Assembly (NCBI GenBank): GCA_034422835.1
Contig: DAOUJJ010000016.1
Location: 1 to 41,693, forward strand
Direction: 5' to 3'
Source of the DNA: VXMO01 sp034422835
Lineage (GTDB): Bacteria; Chloroflexota; Dehalococcoidia; UBA6926
Length of the DNA stretch: 41,693 nucleotides
Shown here: in pieces, positions 34,557 through 41,693 of the stretch
Layout of the letters: each line of letters starts with the position of its first letter
Numbering within the stretch: the first letter of the stretch is position 1
Program-made: the position numbers and the translations under genes
Notes under the pieces: generated by a model
What the model saw: the letters and a program-made list of their open reading frames with translations, nothing else
The model's database searches: none
What the model was told of the DNA's origin: nothing

Positions 34557-35573
34557 TTGACTGACACGACAAAGACCAAACCCCCGTCCTTTCTTGAGAT
34601 CATCGAACCGGACATGGCGGAGGTGGAACGCCGCCTCCGCACCATCGGCGAGGACGATTTCCCGTGGCTCGATGAGCTGCTCCGCTACATCCTCGCCACC
34701 CCCGGCAAGCGCGCACGCCCCGCCGTCACGCTCCTCGCCGGACATCTCTTTGACTTCGATCCGGACGTGCATATCTCCATGGCCGTTGCCGTCGAACTAC
34801 TGCACACCGCCTCCCTTGTCCATGACGATTCGGTCGATAAAGCGCCTATGCGCCGCGGTGTCGCAACGATCAATGCCCAGCATGGCGACGCCGTTGCCCT
34901 TCTTTTGGGCGACTACCTGTTTGCCAGTTCCGCGGAGATGGTCTGCGCCACCAACAACGTCCGCGTCATCACCCTCTTCTCCCGTACGCTGCGGCTTCTT
35001 GCCGACGGCGAACTCCGTGAGATCCAGCAGGCGTTTGATTGGACCGGCGGCCAGGAAGAATACTGGGCGCGTGTGGAGCGCAAGACGGCGTCACTGTTCA
35101 CGACCGCCGCCGTTTCGGGCGCGGTGCTCGGGGGCGCGACGGAGACCGAAATCGACGCCGTCACTGATTACGGCATGAGCCTCGGCACCGCCTTCCAGGT
35201 GGTGGACGACATCCTTGACCTTCAGGGCGATGCGTCTGAGGTCGGCAAGCCCATCGGCTCGGACCTGCGGGGCGGCATCCTGACCCTGCCCGCCCTGTTG
35301 TACCTCGCCGACCACCCGGAACTGAACGAGGCTGGCCCGTTCGCTCGCCTGCGGGATGAACGCGACACCTTGACGGAGGAGGACAGGGAGCACTGTGTCG
35401 AAGAGGCGCTGGAACTCATCCGTGATTCAGACGCCGTCGAAAACTCCTATGCGCTCGCCAACCTGCTCGCCGATCGCGCCCGCAAGGCCCTCCACAAGGT
35501 CAACCGCCCCGGCAACCCCGCCCTCCAATCCCTCATGGACATCATCGACTTCGTCGTCCAACGCCACTCATAA
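34557..35573 (+). CDS. polyprenyl (all-trans) diphosphate synthase
   Basis: This enzyme of about 338 residues chains isopentenyl units into polyprenyl diphosphate for quinones or lipids. It has both Asp-rich motifs: D90-D91-S-V-D94 and D217-D218-I-L-D221, each binding Mg-diphosphate. It also has the conserved GKRARPAVTLLAG, FSRTLRLLADGE and QVVDDILDLQGDA blocks. Product length is set by residues before the first motif (VELLHTASLVHDD), which suggests a medium to long chain. The start is uncertain: the frame needs a TTG at 34557 to include LEIIEPDMAEVERRLR, and no good ribosome site is visible; the next ATG lies too far in. The gene follows metG. Confidence 0.85.
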   Translation: MTDTTKTKPPSFLEIIEPDMAEVERRLRTIGEDDFPWLDELLRYILATPGKRARPAVTLLAGHLFDFDPDVHISMAVAVELLHTASLVHDDSVDKAPMRRGVATINAQHGDAVALLLGDYLFASSAEMVCATNNVRVITLFSRTLRLLADGELREIQQAFDWTGGQEEYWARVERKTASLFTTAAVSGAVLGGATETEIDAVTDYGMSLGTAFQVVDDILDLQGDASEVGKPIGSDLRGGILTLPALLYLADHPELNEAGPFARLRDERDTLTEEDREHCVEEALELIRDSDAVENSYALANLLADRARKALHKVNRPGNPALQSLMDIIDFVVQRHS

Positions 35574-35600
35574 CACCCGCCCTCGCGGTACACTCACCCC

Positions 35601-36479
35601 ATGACCAGCAACGCCGGGGAACAACAGAACACTATCGCTTACGCCGATAACCTCGACTATCTGCGCGCCATGCCGGACGGCATCGTTGACCTTATCTACA
35701 TCGACCCGCCCTTCAACACCGGCAAGACGCAGGCGCGGCAATCATTGCGTACCGTGCGCGATGATGACGCCGGTGATCGTGTTGGCTTTCAAGGGCGACG
35801 CTACCGCACAGAGCGCGTCGGCAGTTCCGAATACCAGGACAACTTTGATGACTACCTTGCATTCCTTGAGCCGCGGCTAATCGAAGCACATCGCGTCCTC
35901 AAGCCCAACGGCTCATTCTTCCTCCATGTCGACTACCGCGAGGTCCACTACTGCAAGGTGCTGCTCGATCAGATCTTTGGGCGCGACTCTTTCATCAACG
36001 AGATCGTGTGGGCCTACGACTACGGAGCGCGGTCGAAGTCCCGCTGGTCCGCCAAGCACGACAACATCCTCTGGTACGCCAAGGACCCATCCGATTTCAC
36101 GTTCAACTACGAAGAGATGGACCGAATCCCCTATATGGCCCCCGGCTTGGTCGGCAAGGAAAAGGCCGCGCGTGGCAAAACACCAACGGATGTCTGGTGG
36201 CACACCATCGTCCCCACCGCCGGCAAGGAAAAGACCGGCTATCCCACCCAGAAACCACTTGGCATCCTGGAGCGGATCGTCAAGGTCCACTCAAATCCGG
36301 GCGATCTAGTGCTGGATTTCTTTGCGGGCAGCGGCACCACTGGAGAGGCCGCCGCCAAGCATGGCCGCCGTTTCATCCTCGTGGACAACAGCGTCGAGGC
36401 CATCCGCATCATGGCCAAACGCCTAACCCCATACAACCCCCAATTCGAGGGCTGCGAAAGCATCATCCCCGCCGCCTAA
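35601..36479 (+). CDS. beta-class site-specific DNA methyltransferase
   Basis: This is a 292-residue DNA amino-methyltransferase. The catalytic motif comes first (D35-P-P-F38 in LIYIDPPFNTGK), then a target-recognition stretch, and SAM motif I last (FFAGSGTTGEAA, F241 onward): the beta order of N4-cytosine or N6-adenine methylases. No restriction gene adjoins it; the MvaI/BcnI-like nuclease is about 4.4 kb away on the other strand. It may be an orphan (regulatory or protective) methylase. It starts with ATG at 35601, 27 bases after the prenyl synthase, and ends 20 bases before the convergent rsmI. Confidence 0.9.
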   Translation: MTSNAGEQQNTIAYADNLDYLRAMPDGIVDLIYIDPPFNTGKTQARQSLRTVRDDDAGDRVGFQGRRYRTERVGSSEYQDNFDDYLAFLEPRLIEAHRVLKPNGSFFLHVDYREVHYCKVLLDQIFGRDSFINEIVWAYDYGARSKSRWSAKHDNILWYAKDPSDFTFNYEEMDRIPYMAPGLVGKEKAARGKTPTDVWWHTIVPTAGKEKTGYPTQKPLGILERIVKVHSNPGDLVLDFFAGSGTTGEAAAKHGRRFILVDNSVEAIRIMAKRLTPYNPQFEGCESIIPAA

Positions 36480-36499
36480 CCCTACCTCGCTCGTTCACC

Positions 36500-37216
36500 C
36501 TACCCCGCCCGTTCACCCTGAGCCTGTCGAAGGGTCGCCCCCGCCACCACGATGGTGAACTCCCCTCTCGGCTTCTGAAAATGGTCGATGGCCTCCGAAA
36601 CCGTCCCCCGGAATATCTCCTCGTGCAGCTTGGTCATCTCCCGCCCGATGACAACGTCACGGTCGCCCAGCACTTCCCGCAGCGCCTCCAGCGTCGCGAT
36701 GATGCGGTGCGGCGACTCATACAGCACGGTCGGCCACTCCTGCTCAGAGATAGCCTCAATCATCCGGCGACGTTGCCCTGCCCGCCGTGGCAGAAATCCG
36801 AGGAATGTGAATTTGTCCGCTGGCAGCCCCGCCACACTTAGTAGCGCGGCAATGGCCGTCGGCCCGGGGATCGGCGTCACCGTATATCCTGCCTCCGCAG
36901 CCGCCCTCACCAGCTGCGCGCCCGGATCGCTGATCAGCGGCGTCCCCGCCTCGCTCACGAGCGCGATGCTCTTGCCCTCATCGAGCTCTGCAAGCAGCTG
37001 CGGAATCCGACGCCGCACATTGGCGTCGAACAGGCTCACCATCGGAACGCGCAGCTCGTGCCGAGTCAGCAGCTTGCGCGTCGTGCGCGTATCCTCCGCC
37101 GCAATCAGGTCAACCTCTCCCAGCACGCGCAGCGCCCGCGCCGAAACATCCTCCAGGTTGCCGATCGGCGTCGCCACCACATAGAGCGTGCCGCCCATCA
37201 AGACAGGTTCTGTCAT
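36500..37216 (-). CDS. rsmI: 16S rRNA (cytidine(1402)-2'-O)-methyltransferase
   Basis: This 238-residue tetrapyrrole-methylase-fold enzyme methylates C1402 of 16S rRNA. The family blocks are complete: YVVATPIGNLEDVSARAL, AEDTR, VSEAGTPLISDPG, PGPTAIAALLSVAGL and the ESPHR..TL region. The start ATG overlaps the stop of the upstream gene (TAATG), so the two are coupled. Oddity: the last residues (TLRQAQGERAG) are written by a dispersed repeat (36512-36535) that runs through the end of the gene, replacing the native C-terminus after IVVAGA. Confidence 0.93.
   Translation of the reverse strand: MTEPVLMGGTLYVVATPIGNLEDVSARALRVLGEVDLIAAEDTRTTRKLLTRHELRVPMVSLFDANVRRRIPQLLAELDEGKSIALVSEAGTPLISDPGAQLVRAAAEAGYTVTPIPGPTAIAALLSVAGLPADKFTFLGFLPRRAGQRRRMIEAISEQEWPTVLYESPHRIIATLEALREVLGDRDVVIGREMTKLHEEIFRGTVSEAIDHFQKPRGEFTIVVAGATLRQAQGERAG
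36512..36535. repeat. dispersed repeat (TTCACCCTGAGCCTGTCGAA type) inside the rsmI end
   Basis: TTCACCCTGAGCCTGTCGAA followed by GGGT is a widespread bacterial interspersed motif. A related copy is at 40801-40824 (GCATTG in place of GCCTG). Here it supplies codons for the RsmI C-terminus on the opposite strand. A truncated copy (GTTCACCCTACC) precedes it. Confidence 0.7.
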
Positions 37217-37662
37217 TAGCCGGACGACTCCGAATCGCCCCGTTCATCGGGCGGCGTTCGCATAAGCCAACTGTTCACATTGTGGCTCGCATGAGCGTCG
37301 CTGCTGGTGAACCCCTTTTCGGCAAGCAACTCAGCTACGGCCTGGTTGTATGCGTAGAATTCCCTTCTCAAAAGTTCACTGTCCCTTTCGGTCTCGCCAA
37401 GTATCAATTCCCCCCGATACGACGGTAGGCCTCGTGATGTCCCATCGGCGTACAGCCGAGCATGGCTGTCATTCGTCATGCGGTGAGACGCGTAATAGTC
37501 CATATATTCCATCTCACCCTCGAACCCAAACTTGTAGAAGATGGTCCACCCACCGCTGACGATGAGCCCCCCTTCTCTGGCTTCGACAGATTCAGGCGGC
37601 AGGGCGATGTTCCAGTTGGAAAGCCCCTCTTCAAAGTTGCGCACCACGTCGTCTATCGTCAT
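37216..37662 (-). CDS. conserved-looking hypothetical protein
   Basis: I do not recognise this 148-residue protein. The sequence is compositionally ordinary, with mixed beta/helix segments: VSGGWTIFYKFG, MEYMDYYASHRMTNDSHARLY and a helical Glu/Arg-rich C-terminal part ending in polar residues. There is no signal peptide or membrane segment. The ATG at 37662 has AGGGG 7 bases before it. It is translationally coupled to rsmI (TAATG overlap). Presence of Tyr/Met/His-rich middle residues is noted without a function. Confidence 0.6.
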   Translation of the reverse strand: MTIDDVVRNFEEGLSNWNIALPPESVEAREGGLIVSGGWTIFYKFGFEGEMEYMDYYASHRMTNDSHARLYADGTSRGLPSYRGELILGETERDSELLRREFYAYNQAVAELLAEKGFTSSDAHASHNVNSWLMRTPPDERGDSESSG

Positions 37663-37732
37663 TGCTTGCCCCTGCCCTCACGCCTGCGTCTCTTGTCGGC
37701 GGAAAACGCTCTCAGCATATCCCAGTCCGTCC

Positions 37733-38593
37733 TCACCTCTGCCGCGGGTCTAAAAAGTCCCGCACTCCGTCCCCGATGAGCGCCACGCAGAACACCAGCG
37801 CCGTCAGCGCAAGGCCCGGGAAGATCGTCAGCCACGGCGCGGCCTCCAAAAAACCCTCCGAACCTTCCTTGAGCATCCGACCCCATGACGGGTCGGGCGG
37901 CGGCACGCCCAGCCCCAAAAAGCTCAGCGCCGCCTCCGTCAGCACTGCGCCCTCCATAAACCCCGTCGCGTGGATGATGACGGGCGTGATGGAGTTCGGC
38001 AGCACGTGCCGCGCGACGATTCGCGTCGGGCTCCCGCCCAACGATTTGGCGGCCATCACGTACCCTTCTGCCTTGACGGCCAGCGCCTGCGCCCGCGCGA
38101 TGCGCGCCACCTGCGGCACGAACGCCACAACGATGCCGATGATCACGCTGACCGGCGACGGCTCCAACACAACGACGAGCAGCAACGCCATCAGCAGGTG
38201 CGGAAACGCCATCAGCGCGTCGATGAATCGCTGGATGACCAGGTCGGCTATCCCGGAGGCGTAGGCGGAGATGATCCCGATTGTCGTGCCGATTACCGTC
38301 CCGGCCAGCACGGACACCAACCCCACCATCAGCGAGATCCGCGCCCCGTACAGCACCCGACTGAACACGTCCCTGCCAAATCGGTCCGTGCCGAAGAGGT
38401 GATCGGCGGAAGGCGCGAGCAGCGCATTGGCTTCGTCATGCGCAAGCGGGTCGAAGGGCGCAAGCTGCTCAGCGAATATGGCCGCCAGGCCCATTGCCAT
38501 GAGCGCCGAGAGCGCGGCGGCGCCAACGGGGTAGCGCCTTACTGCCCGCGCCGACCTAGTCGCGATATGTGATGCGCGGATCAAGTACGGCAT
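37733..38593 (-). CDS. peptide/nickel-type ABC transporter permease (DppC/OppC family)
   Basis: This 286-residue inner-membrane permease has the standard layout of the second permease in Opp/Dpp importers. It has an N-terminal helix with the ADHLFGTDRFGRDVFSRVLYGARISL entry block (given as the first residues HLFGTDRFGRDV), six hydrophobic segments, and the EAA-type cytoplasmic loop (AAKSLGGSPTRIVARHVLPN). It ends VRDFLDPR(QR), as usual. Its ATG at 38593 overlaps the end of the DppB-like gene by 38 bases in another frame, so the pair is coupled. No ATPase or binding protein is in this window, so the pair would rely on genes elsewhere. Confidence 0.88.
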   Translation of the reverse strand: MPYLIRASHIATRSARAVRRYPVGAAALSALMAMGLAAIFAEQLAPFDPLAHDEANALLAPSADHLFGTDRFGRDVFSRVLYGARISLMVGLVSVLAGTVIGTTIGIISAYASGIADLVIQRFIDALMAFPHLLMALLLVVVLEPSPVSVIIGIVVAFVPQVARIARAQALAVKAEGYVMAAKSLGGSPTRIVARHVLPNSITPVIIHATGFMEGAVLTEAALSFLGLGVPPPDPSWGRMLKEGSEGFLEAAPWLTIFPGLALTALVFCVALIGDGVRDFLDPRQR

Positions 38594-39518
38594 ACAGCAC
38601 GTCGATGACCAGGTTGACCGTCAGCATGATGAACACGAACAGCGTGGCGTAGGTCTGCACGACGGGGTAATCGCGATCTGAAACGGCGTCCACGATGCCC
38701 CACCCGATTCCGGGCAGCCCGAAGATCGTCTCCATCACCACCGCCCCGCCCAAAAGAGCCCCCACCTGTATTCCCGCCACGCTAAGCACGGGAATCAGCG
38801 CGTTCCGCAGCGCATGGCGCACGAGGACGATCCTCTCCGCCAGCCCTTTGCTCCGCGCGGTGCGGATGAAGTCCTGCCCCAGCACGTCCAGCATCCCCGC
38901 CCGCGTCATGCGCGTCAGGTACGCCGCATAGCCCCACGCAAGGATGACAACCGGCAGAACCATCAGTTGAACGTGCCGAACGGGGCTTTGCCAGACATGG
39001 TCATAGATGACGGGAGGCGACCACCCAATCAGCAGCACCAGCGCGATCAATGCCAATAGCGCGAGGAAGAAACTTGGGACCGCCTGCCCGCCGATGGCGA
39101 ACAACCGCACGAGGAAATCCGCCCACCGCCCCTGCCGCACTGCACCCATGATCCCCACCGGAATCGCAATCGCCGCCGCCAGGACCATCGTGTAGACCGC
39201 CAGCTGGAGCGTTACCGGCAGCTGCCGCGCCACCAGCGACGAAATCGGCGTCCGGTTGACGAACGATCTCCCCCCAAAGTCGCCCGTCGCCACGCTCCAC
39301 AACCATGACCCGTACTGAGCGATCAGCGGCTCATCCAGCCCCAACTCTTCCCGCACGCGCTCCACCTGCAGGGGGTCATGCGCCACCTCGCCGGAGCCGC
39401 CCAGCACGACGTCCACCACGTCCCCGGGCAGCACGCGCAGGATCGCAAAGATGACAATCGACGCAATCAGGAGCGTCGGAACAAACAGCGCAAGCCGCAG
39501 CCCAATGTATCGGAGCAT
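38556..39518 (-). CDS. peptide/nickel-type ABC transporter permease (DppB/OppB family)
   Basis: This 320-residue inner-membrane permease is the partner of the DppC-like gene downstream. It starts MLRYIGLRLALFVPTLLIAS with the usual first helix, has the LPGDVVD block, six membrane segments, and the EAA-loop ARSKGLAERIVLVRHALRNALIPV, followed by the VVMETIFGLPGIGW block and RDYPVVQ. It ends YAVLDPRITYRD, as is standard. Peptides, nickel or other small solutes are all possible; the permeases alone do not decide. ATG at 39518. It lies 46 bases downstream of chrA, on the same strand. Confidence 0.9.
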   Translation of the reverse strand: MLRYIGLRLALFVPTLLIASIVIFAILRVLPGDVVDVVLGGSGEVAHDPLQVERVREELGLDEPLIAQYGSWLWSVATGDFGGRSFVNRTPISSLVARQLPVTLQLAVYTMVLAAAIAIPVGIMGAVRQGRWADFLVRLFAIGGQAVPSFFLALLALIALVLLIGWSPPVIYDHVWQSPVRHVQLMVLPVVILAWGYAAYLTRMTRAGMLDVLGQDFIRTARSKGLAERIVLVRHALRNALIPVLSVAGIQVGALLGGAVVMETIFGLPGIGWGIVDAVSDRDYPVVQTYATLFVFIMLTVNLVIDVLYAVLDPRITYRD

Positions 39519-39564
39519 GACAACAACCTAACGCATCGGCGGCGCGTCGGGTTGGCGATACAAC

Positions 39565-40761
39565 TTACAACAACTGCGCCACCGCCGCCCCGGCAACGGC
39601 TGTCACCACGACAACTACCCACGGCGGCGCCTTCCAGAACGCCAGCAAAGCGAACGCGGCGGCCCCAACCGCAAAGTCCGCGGGTGTCTCGATGGCGCTG
39701 GTCCAGAGCGGGTCGTAGAGCGCCGCCAACAACAGTCCCACCACCGCGGCATTCACGCCCATCAGCGCCTGCCGCACGCGCGCGACGCCCCGTAACCGCT
39801 CCCAGAACGGCAGCACGCCCAGCACCAGCAGAAACGACGGCGCGAAGATTGCAACCAACGCCAGCAGCCCGCCGCCCCATGCCGGAGTCAGACCGTCCAC
39901 CGACGCGCCGAGATACGCCGAGAACGTGAACAGCGGCCCCGGAACGGCCTGCGCGGCGCCGTATCCCGCAAGGAACTCGTCGCTCGTCACCCATCCCGGT
40001 GGTACAACCTCCGCCTCGATGAGCGGCAGCACCACGTGGCCCCCGCCAAACACCAGCGACCCCGTGCGATAGAAGCTGTCCATCACGTCAACGGCCAGGC
40101 TCTCCGTCAGTCTGCTCGCCAACGGCAGGGCGGCCAGCAGGACGAGGAATGCGATGAGCAGCACCGCCGCAGAGCGCGTCCCGCCGCTTGAAACCGTGTC
40201 GCCATCTGCTCGCGGCTCCGGCGGTTTGAGGACGATCAAACCGAGCACGGCCCCGCCCGCAATCACCACCAACTGCGCCGCGATGCCTCCGGATAAGAGC
40301 AGCGCGGCCGCGGCAACCACGGCGATGGTGATGCGCGTCCGGTCCGGCGTCAGAGTCCGTCCCATCCCCCACAGCGCCAGCGCAACGACCGCCACGGCGA
40401 CGATCTTGAGTCCGTGCAGCCAGTCGGCGCTCTCCTGCGCCCCCAGTTCCTGCACGCCGTACGCGAACAGGATCAACGCCAACGCGGAGGGCAGCGTGAA
40501 TCCCAGCCACGCCGCGAACCCGCCCAGCAGCCCCCCGCGCTTGATCCCGACGGCCATCCCAAGCTGGCTGCTTGCCGGGCCCGGCAGGAATTGGCACAGG
40601 GCAATCAACTCCGCGAACGTGCCCTCATCCAGCCACTTACGGCGAACGACGTATTCCTCGCGGAAATACCCGATATGCGCGATAGGCCCGCCGAAAGACG
40701 TCAGCCCCAACCGCCCCGCAACAAGAAAAATCTCCCAGAACCGTGCCATAACTCTCGGCAT
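39565..40761 (-). CDS. chrA: ChrA-family chromate transporter (two-domain)
   Basis: This is a 398-residue membrane protein with two homologous halves, the long-chain type of the CHR family. The first half has GLTSFGGPIAHIGYFREEYV, LIALCQFLPGPASSQLGM and GFTLPSAL. The second half repeats the pattern (VFGGGHVVLPLIEAEVV, GYGAAQAVPGPLFTFSAYLG). It would export chromate or a related oxyanion. Start ATG at 40761 (MPRVMARFWEIF; a second Met at residue 5 is also possible). It is first in the minus-strand run with the ABC permeases; no regulator (ChrB) is seen. Chromate as substrate is a family inference. Confidence 0.88.
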   Translation of the reverse strand: MPRVMARFWEIFLVAGRLGLTSFGGPIAHIGYFREEYVVRRKWLDEGTFAELIALCQFLPGPASSQLGMAVGIKRGGLLGGFAAWLGFTLPSALALILFAYGVQELGAQESADWLHGLKIVAVAVVALALWGMGRTLTPDRTRITIAVVAAAALLLSGGIAAQLVVIAGGAVLGLIVLKPPEPRADGDTVSSGGTRSAAVLLIAFLVLLAALPLASRLTESLAVDVMDSFYRTGSLVFGGGHVVLPLIEAEVVPPGWVTSDEFLAGYGAAQAVPGPLFTFSAYLGASVDGLTPAWGGGLLALVAIFAPSFLLVLGVLPFWERLRGVARVRQALMGVNAAVVGLLLAALYDPLWTSAIETPADFAVGAAAFALLAFWKAPPWVVVVVTAVAGAAVAQLL

Positions 40762-40800
40762 CGTATGCCATCCGGCACACCCAGGTCATGGCAGGCCACG

Positions 40801-40824
40801 TTCACCCTGAGCATTGTCGAAGGG
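40801..40824. repeat. dispersed repeat (TTCACCCTGAGCATTGTCGA type)
   Basis: This is a second copy of the motif seen at 36512-36535, here TTCACCCTGAGCATTGTCGA then AGGG. It lies between chrA and the MvaI-like nuclease, next to the palindromic repeat at 40839. Confidence 0.65.
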
Positions 40825-40838
40825 CACGGCACCCCACT

Positions 40839-40865
40839 CCGTCATTCCCGCGAAAGCGGGAATCC
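40839..40865. repeat. REP-like palindromic repeat (ATTCCCGC-GAAA-GCGGGAAT)
   Basis: CCGTC, then ATTCCCGC-GAAA-GCGGGAAT, then CC. It belongs to the same repeat type as 8955-8980, with a GAAA loop. It could also cap transcripts between the two flanking minus-strand genes. Confidence 0.7.
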
Positions 40866-40900
40866 ATCGGGGCCCTTTCCCGGGGAAAAGGAACGGTGAG

Positions 40901-41611
40901 CTACAGAGGACGGCGCTCCTTGGAGGAATAGTCAGGTGTCCGGGTCTCAGCAACTAGAGCAGGTGCCGGCATTTCAGGAATGGCATAGAGCGTTCGAGGG
41001 CTTTGTCGCATTCCAATGATGTACTCAACAAATTCTTTGCGGGCGTAGAAAGCCCGTGATGTGCTTCCATGCCCCGGCCCTTTGGTACGGGGCTGAATGT
41101 ACTTCCCCATATAACCAGTCAGATGACCAAACCCTTCCTTTGTGATGGCTTCACGAATGAGGTTGTAGTCATTTTCGACATCGGTGTAAAGGTCAGTCTC
41201 AGCAAGGTCAAAAGAATGCACAAACTCACAGACTGACTGAAGTTCACCACTAGATTCCCACATTCGGGCTACAGCGATGATCTTCCGGAGCTTTCTAAAC
41301 AGGTGGCTTTCTTCGAAGCTGTTCTGACAGACTTCGACTGGATCGATCATGGTGATTTGCATTGTTTCCTTAACGACGGTCGATCCATCTTTCTTACGCT
41401 TCAATGACGCCAGCTTGAGTTCCCAGCCACCCAAATTGGGGTCCCTTGATGCGTTGAGCGGGAGTCCCAAGTGACGTTCAATCGTGTGCCCCGCCCAACC
41501 CTTATTGATGCGCCCGTTCTTCCATACGGTTACACCGTGCTGGTCCGCCAAAGCCCGCAAGTCTTTGCCCACAAGCGGCTGGAGTTTCTCGAGTGCGATT
41601 CTCTTGTCCAT
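40901..41611 (-). CDS. MvaI/BcnI-like restriction endonuclease
   Basis: This 236-residue nuclease of the MvaI/BcnI/MutH-like fold cuts double-stranded DNA as a monomer in known members. The signature is KGWAGHTIERHLGLPLN followed by D57-x6-E64-L-K66 (DPNLGGWELK), the catalytic PD-(D/E)xK set. The length fits the family (about 240). The ATG at 41611 has only a weak GG-containing ribosome site. Markedly less GC-rich than its neighbours, it is probably acquired. The expected partner methylase is not adjacent within this window; it could lie beyond the right edge or be the gene at 35601. Recognition sequence not determinable. Confidence 0.75.
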   Translation of the reverse strand: MDKRIALEKLQPLVGKDLRALADQHGVTVWKNGRINKGWAGHTIERHLGLPLNASRDPNLGGWELKLASLKRKKDGSTVVKETMQITMIDPVEVCQNSFEESHLFRKLRKIIAVARMWESSGELQSVCEFVHSFDLAETDLYTDVENDYNLIREAITKEGFGHLTGYMGKYIQPRTKGPGHGSTSRAFYARKEFVEYIIGMRQSPRTLYAIPEMPAPALVAETRTPDYSSKERRPL

Positions 41612-41657
41612 GACAACCTAAGACATGGACTCTTGAGTATCCGTACTTGACAATAAT

Positions 41658-41676
41658 GGGGGGGGGGGGGGGGGGG
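41658..41676. repeat. 19-base G homopolymer upstream of the MvaI-like gene
   Basis: Nineteen consecutive G lie 47 bases before the start of the nuclease gene (as C19 on its strand). A consensus TTGACA (41647-41652) precedes the run on the plus strand, but no -10 box is visible beyond it. The tract could vary in length and tune a promoter, or be a poly-G assembly artefact near a contig end. Confidence 0.6.
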
Positions 41677-41693
41677 AACCGGCACGCCGACGC

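Overview
The window is a high-GC bacterial chromosome segment that looks like Chloroflexota, probably the SAR202/Dehalococcoidia side. This is an inference from gene content: lipoproteins with long Pro/Thr-rich linkers, paralogous acyl-CoA dehydrogenases, and double-length fused CaiB/BaiF CoA-transferases. Single-copy housekeeping genes (metG, rsmI, panB, panD, a prenyl synthase, a tRNA-Gln) show that it is chromosomal. Several genes are visibly more A+T rich than the rest and look like acquired cargo.

Layout. 1-297: no gene recognised. 298-3630 (minus): YHS metal protein, M28 peptidase lipoprotein, pyridine-nucleotide disulfide oxidoreductase. 3799-6358 (plus): a two-gene cassette of a prokaryotic viperin (antiviral radical SAM enzyme) overlapping a 566-residue protein with an internal helix-turn-helix and TPR-like repeats. 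6388-8883 (minus): copper P-type ATPase. 8884-9197: dispersed repeats and tRNA-Gln(CUG). 9212-12119: DUF402 protein, acyl-CoA dehydrogenase, His-rich methyltransferase. 12139-13387: PD-(D/E)xK-like protein, then a 726-bp element with 31-bp terminal inverted repeats whose only gene is a frameshifted HNH endonuclease, then a strong hairpin. 13411-15810: second acyl-CoA dehydrogenase, a tiny membrane protein, a cyclophilin lipoprotein. 15956-21065 (plus): S58 aminopeptidase, PanG-like reductase, panD, panB, cupredoxin-like lipoprotein, polytopic membrane protein. 21150-28783: two fused CoA-transferases flanking an opposite-strand single-chain restriction-modification gene. 28909-31473 (minus): plsC then a GlmS-like protein. 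31550-36479 (plus): M20-like protein, metG, polyprenyl synthase, beta-class DNA methyltransferase. 36500-40761 (minus): rsmI with an unknown upstream gene, a peptide-type ABC permease pair, chrA. 40901-41611: MvaI/BcnI-like restriction endonuclease, beside a 19-G tract at the window edge.

Most interesting. (1) The viperin cassette: a viperin translationally coupled to an unfamiliar HTH/TPR protein, sitting between two metal-handling genes; this is the best candidate for an undescribed defence module. (2) The restriction-modification gene has one in-frame TAG placed exactly in the 6-base loop of a perfect 18-bp-arm palindrome. Inverting that loop would replace Pro-stop with Leu-Arg and reopen the whole frame, so it has the form of a miniature on/off switch. 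(3) The 726-bp HNH element has a G9 tract at its frameshift. Further oddities are a GlmS homologue without its catalytic Cys, an M20 homologue missing several active-site residues, and fused CoA-transferases that keep the catalytic Asp only in their second half.
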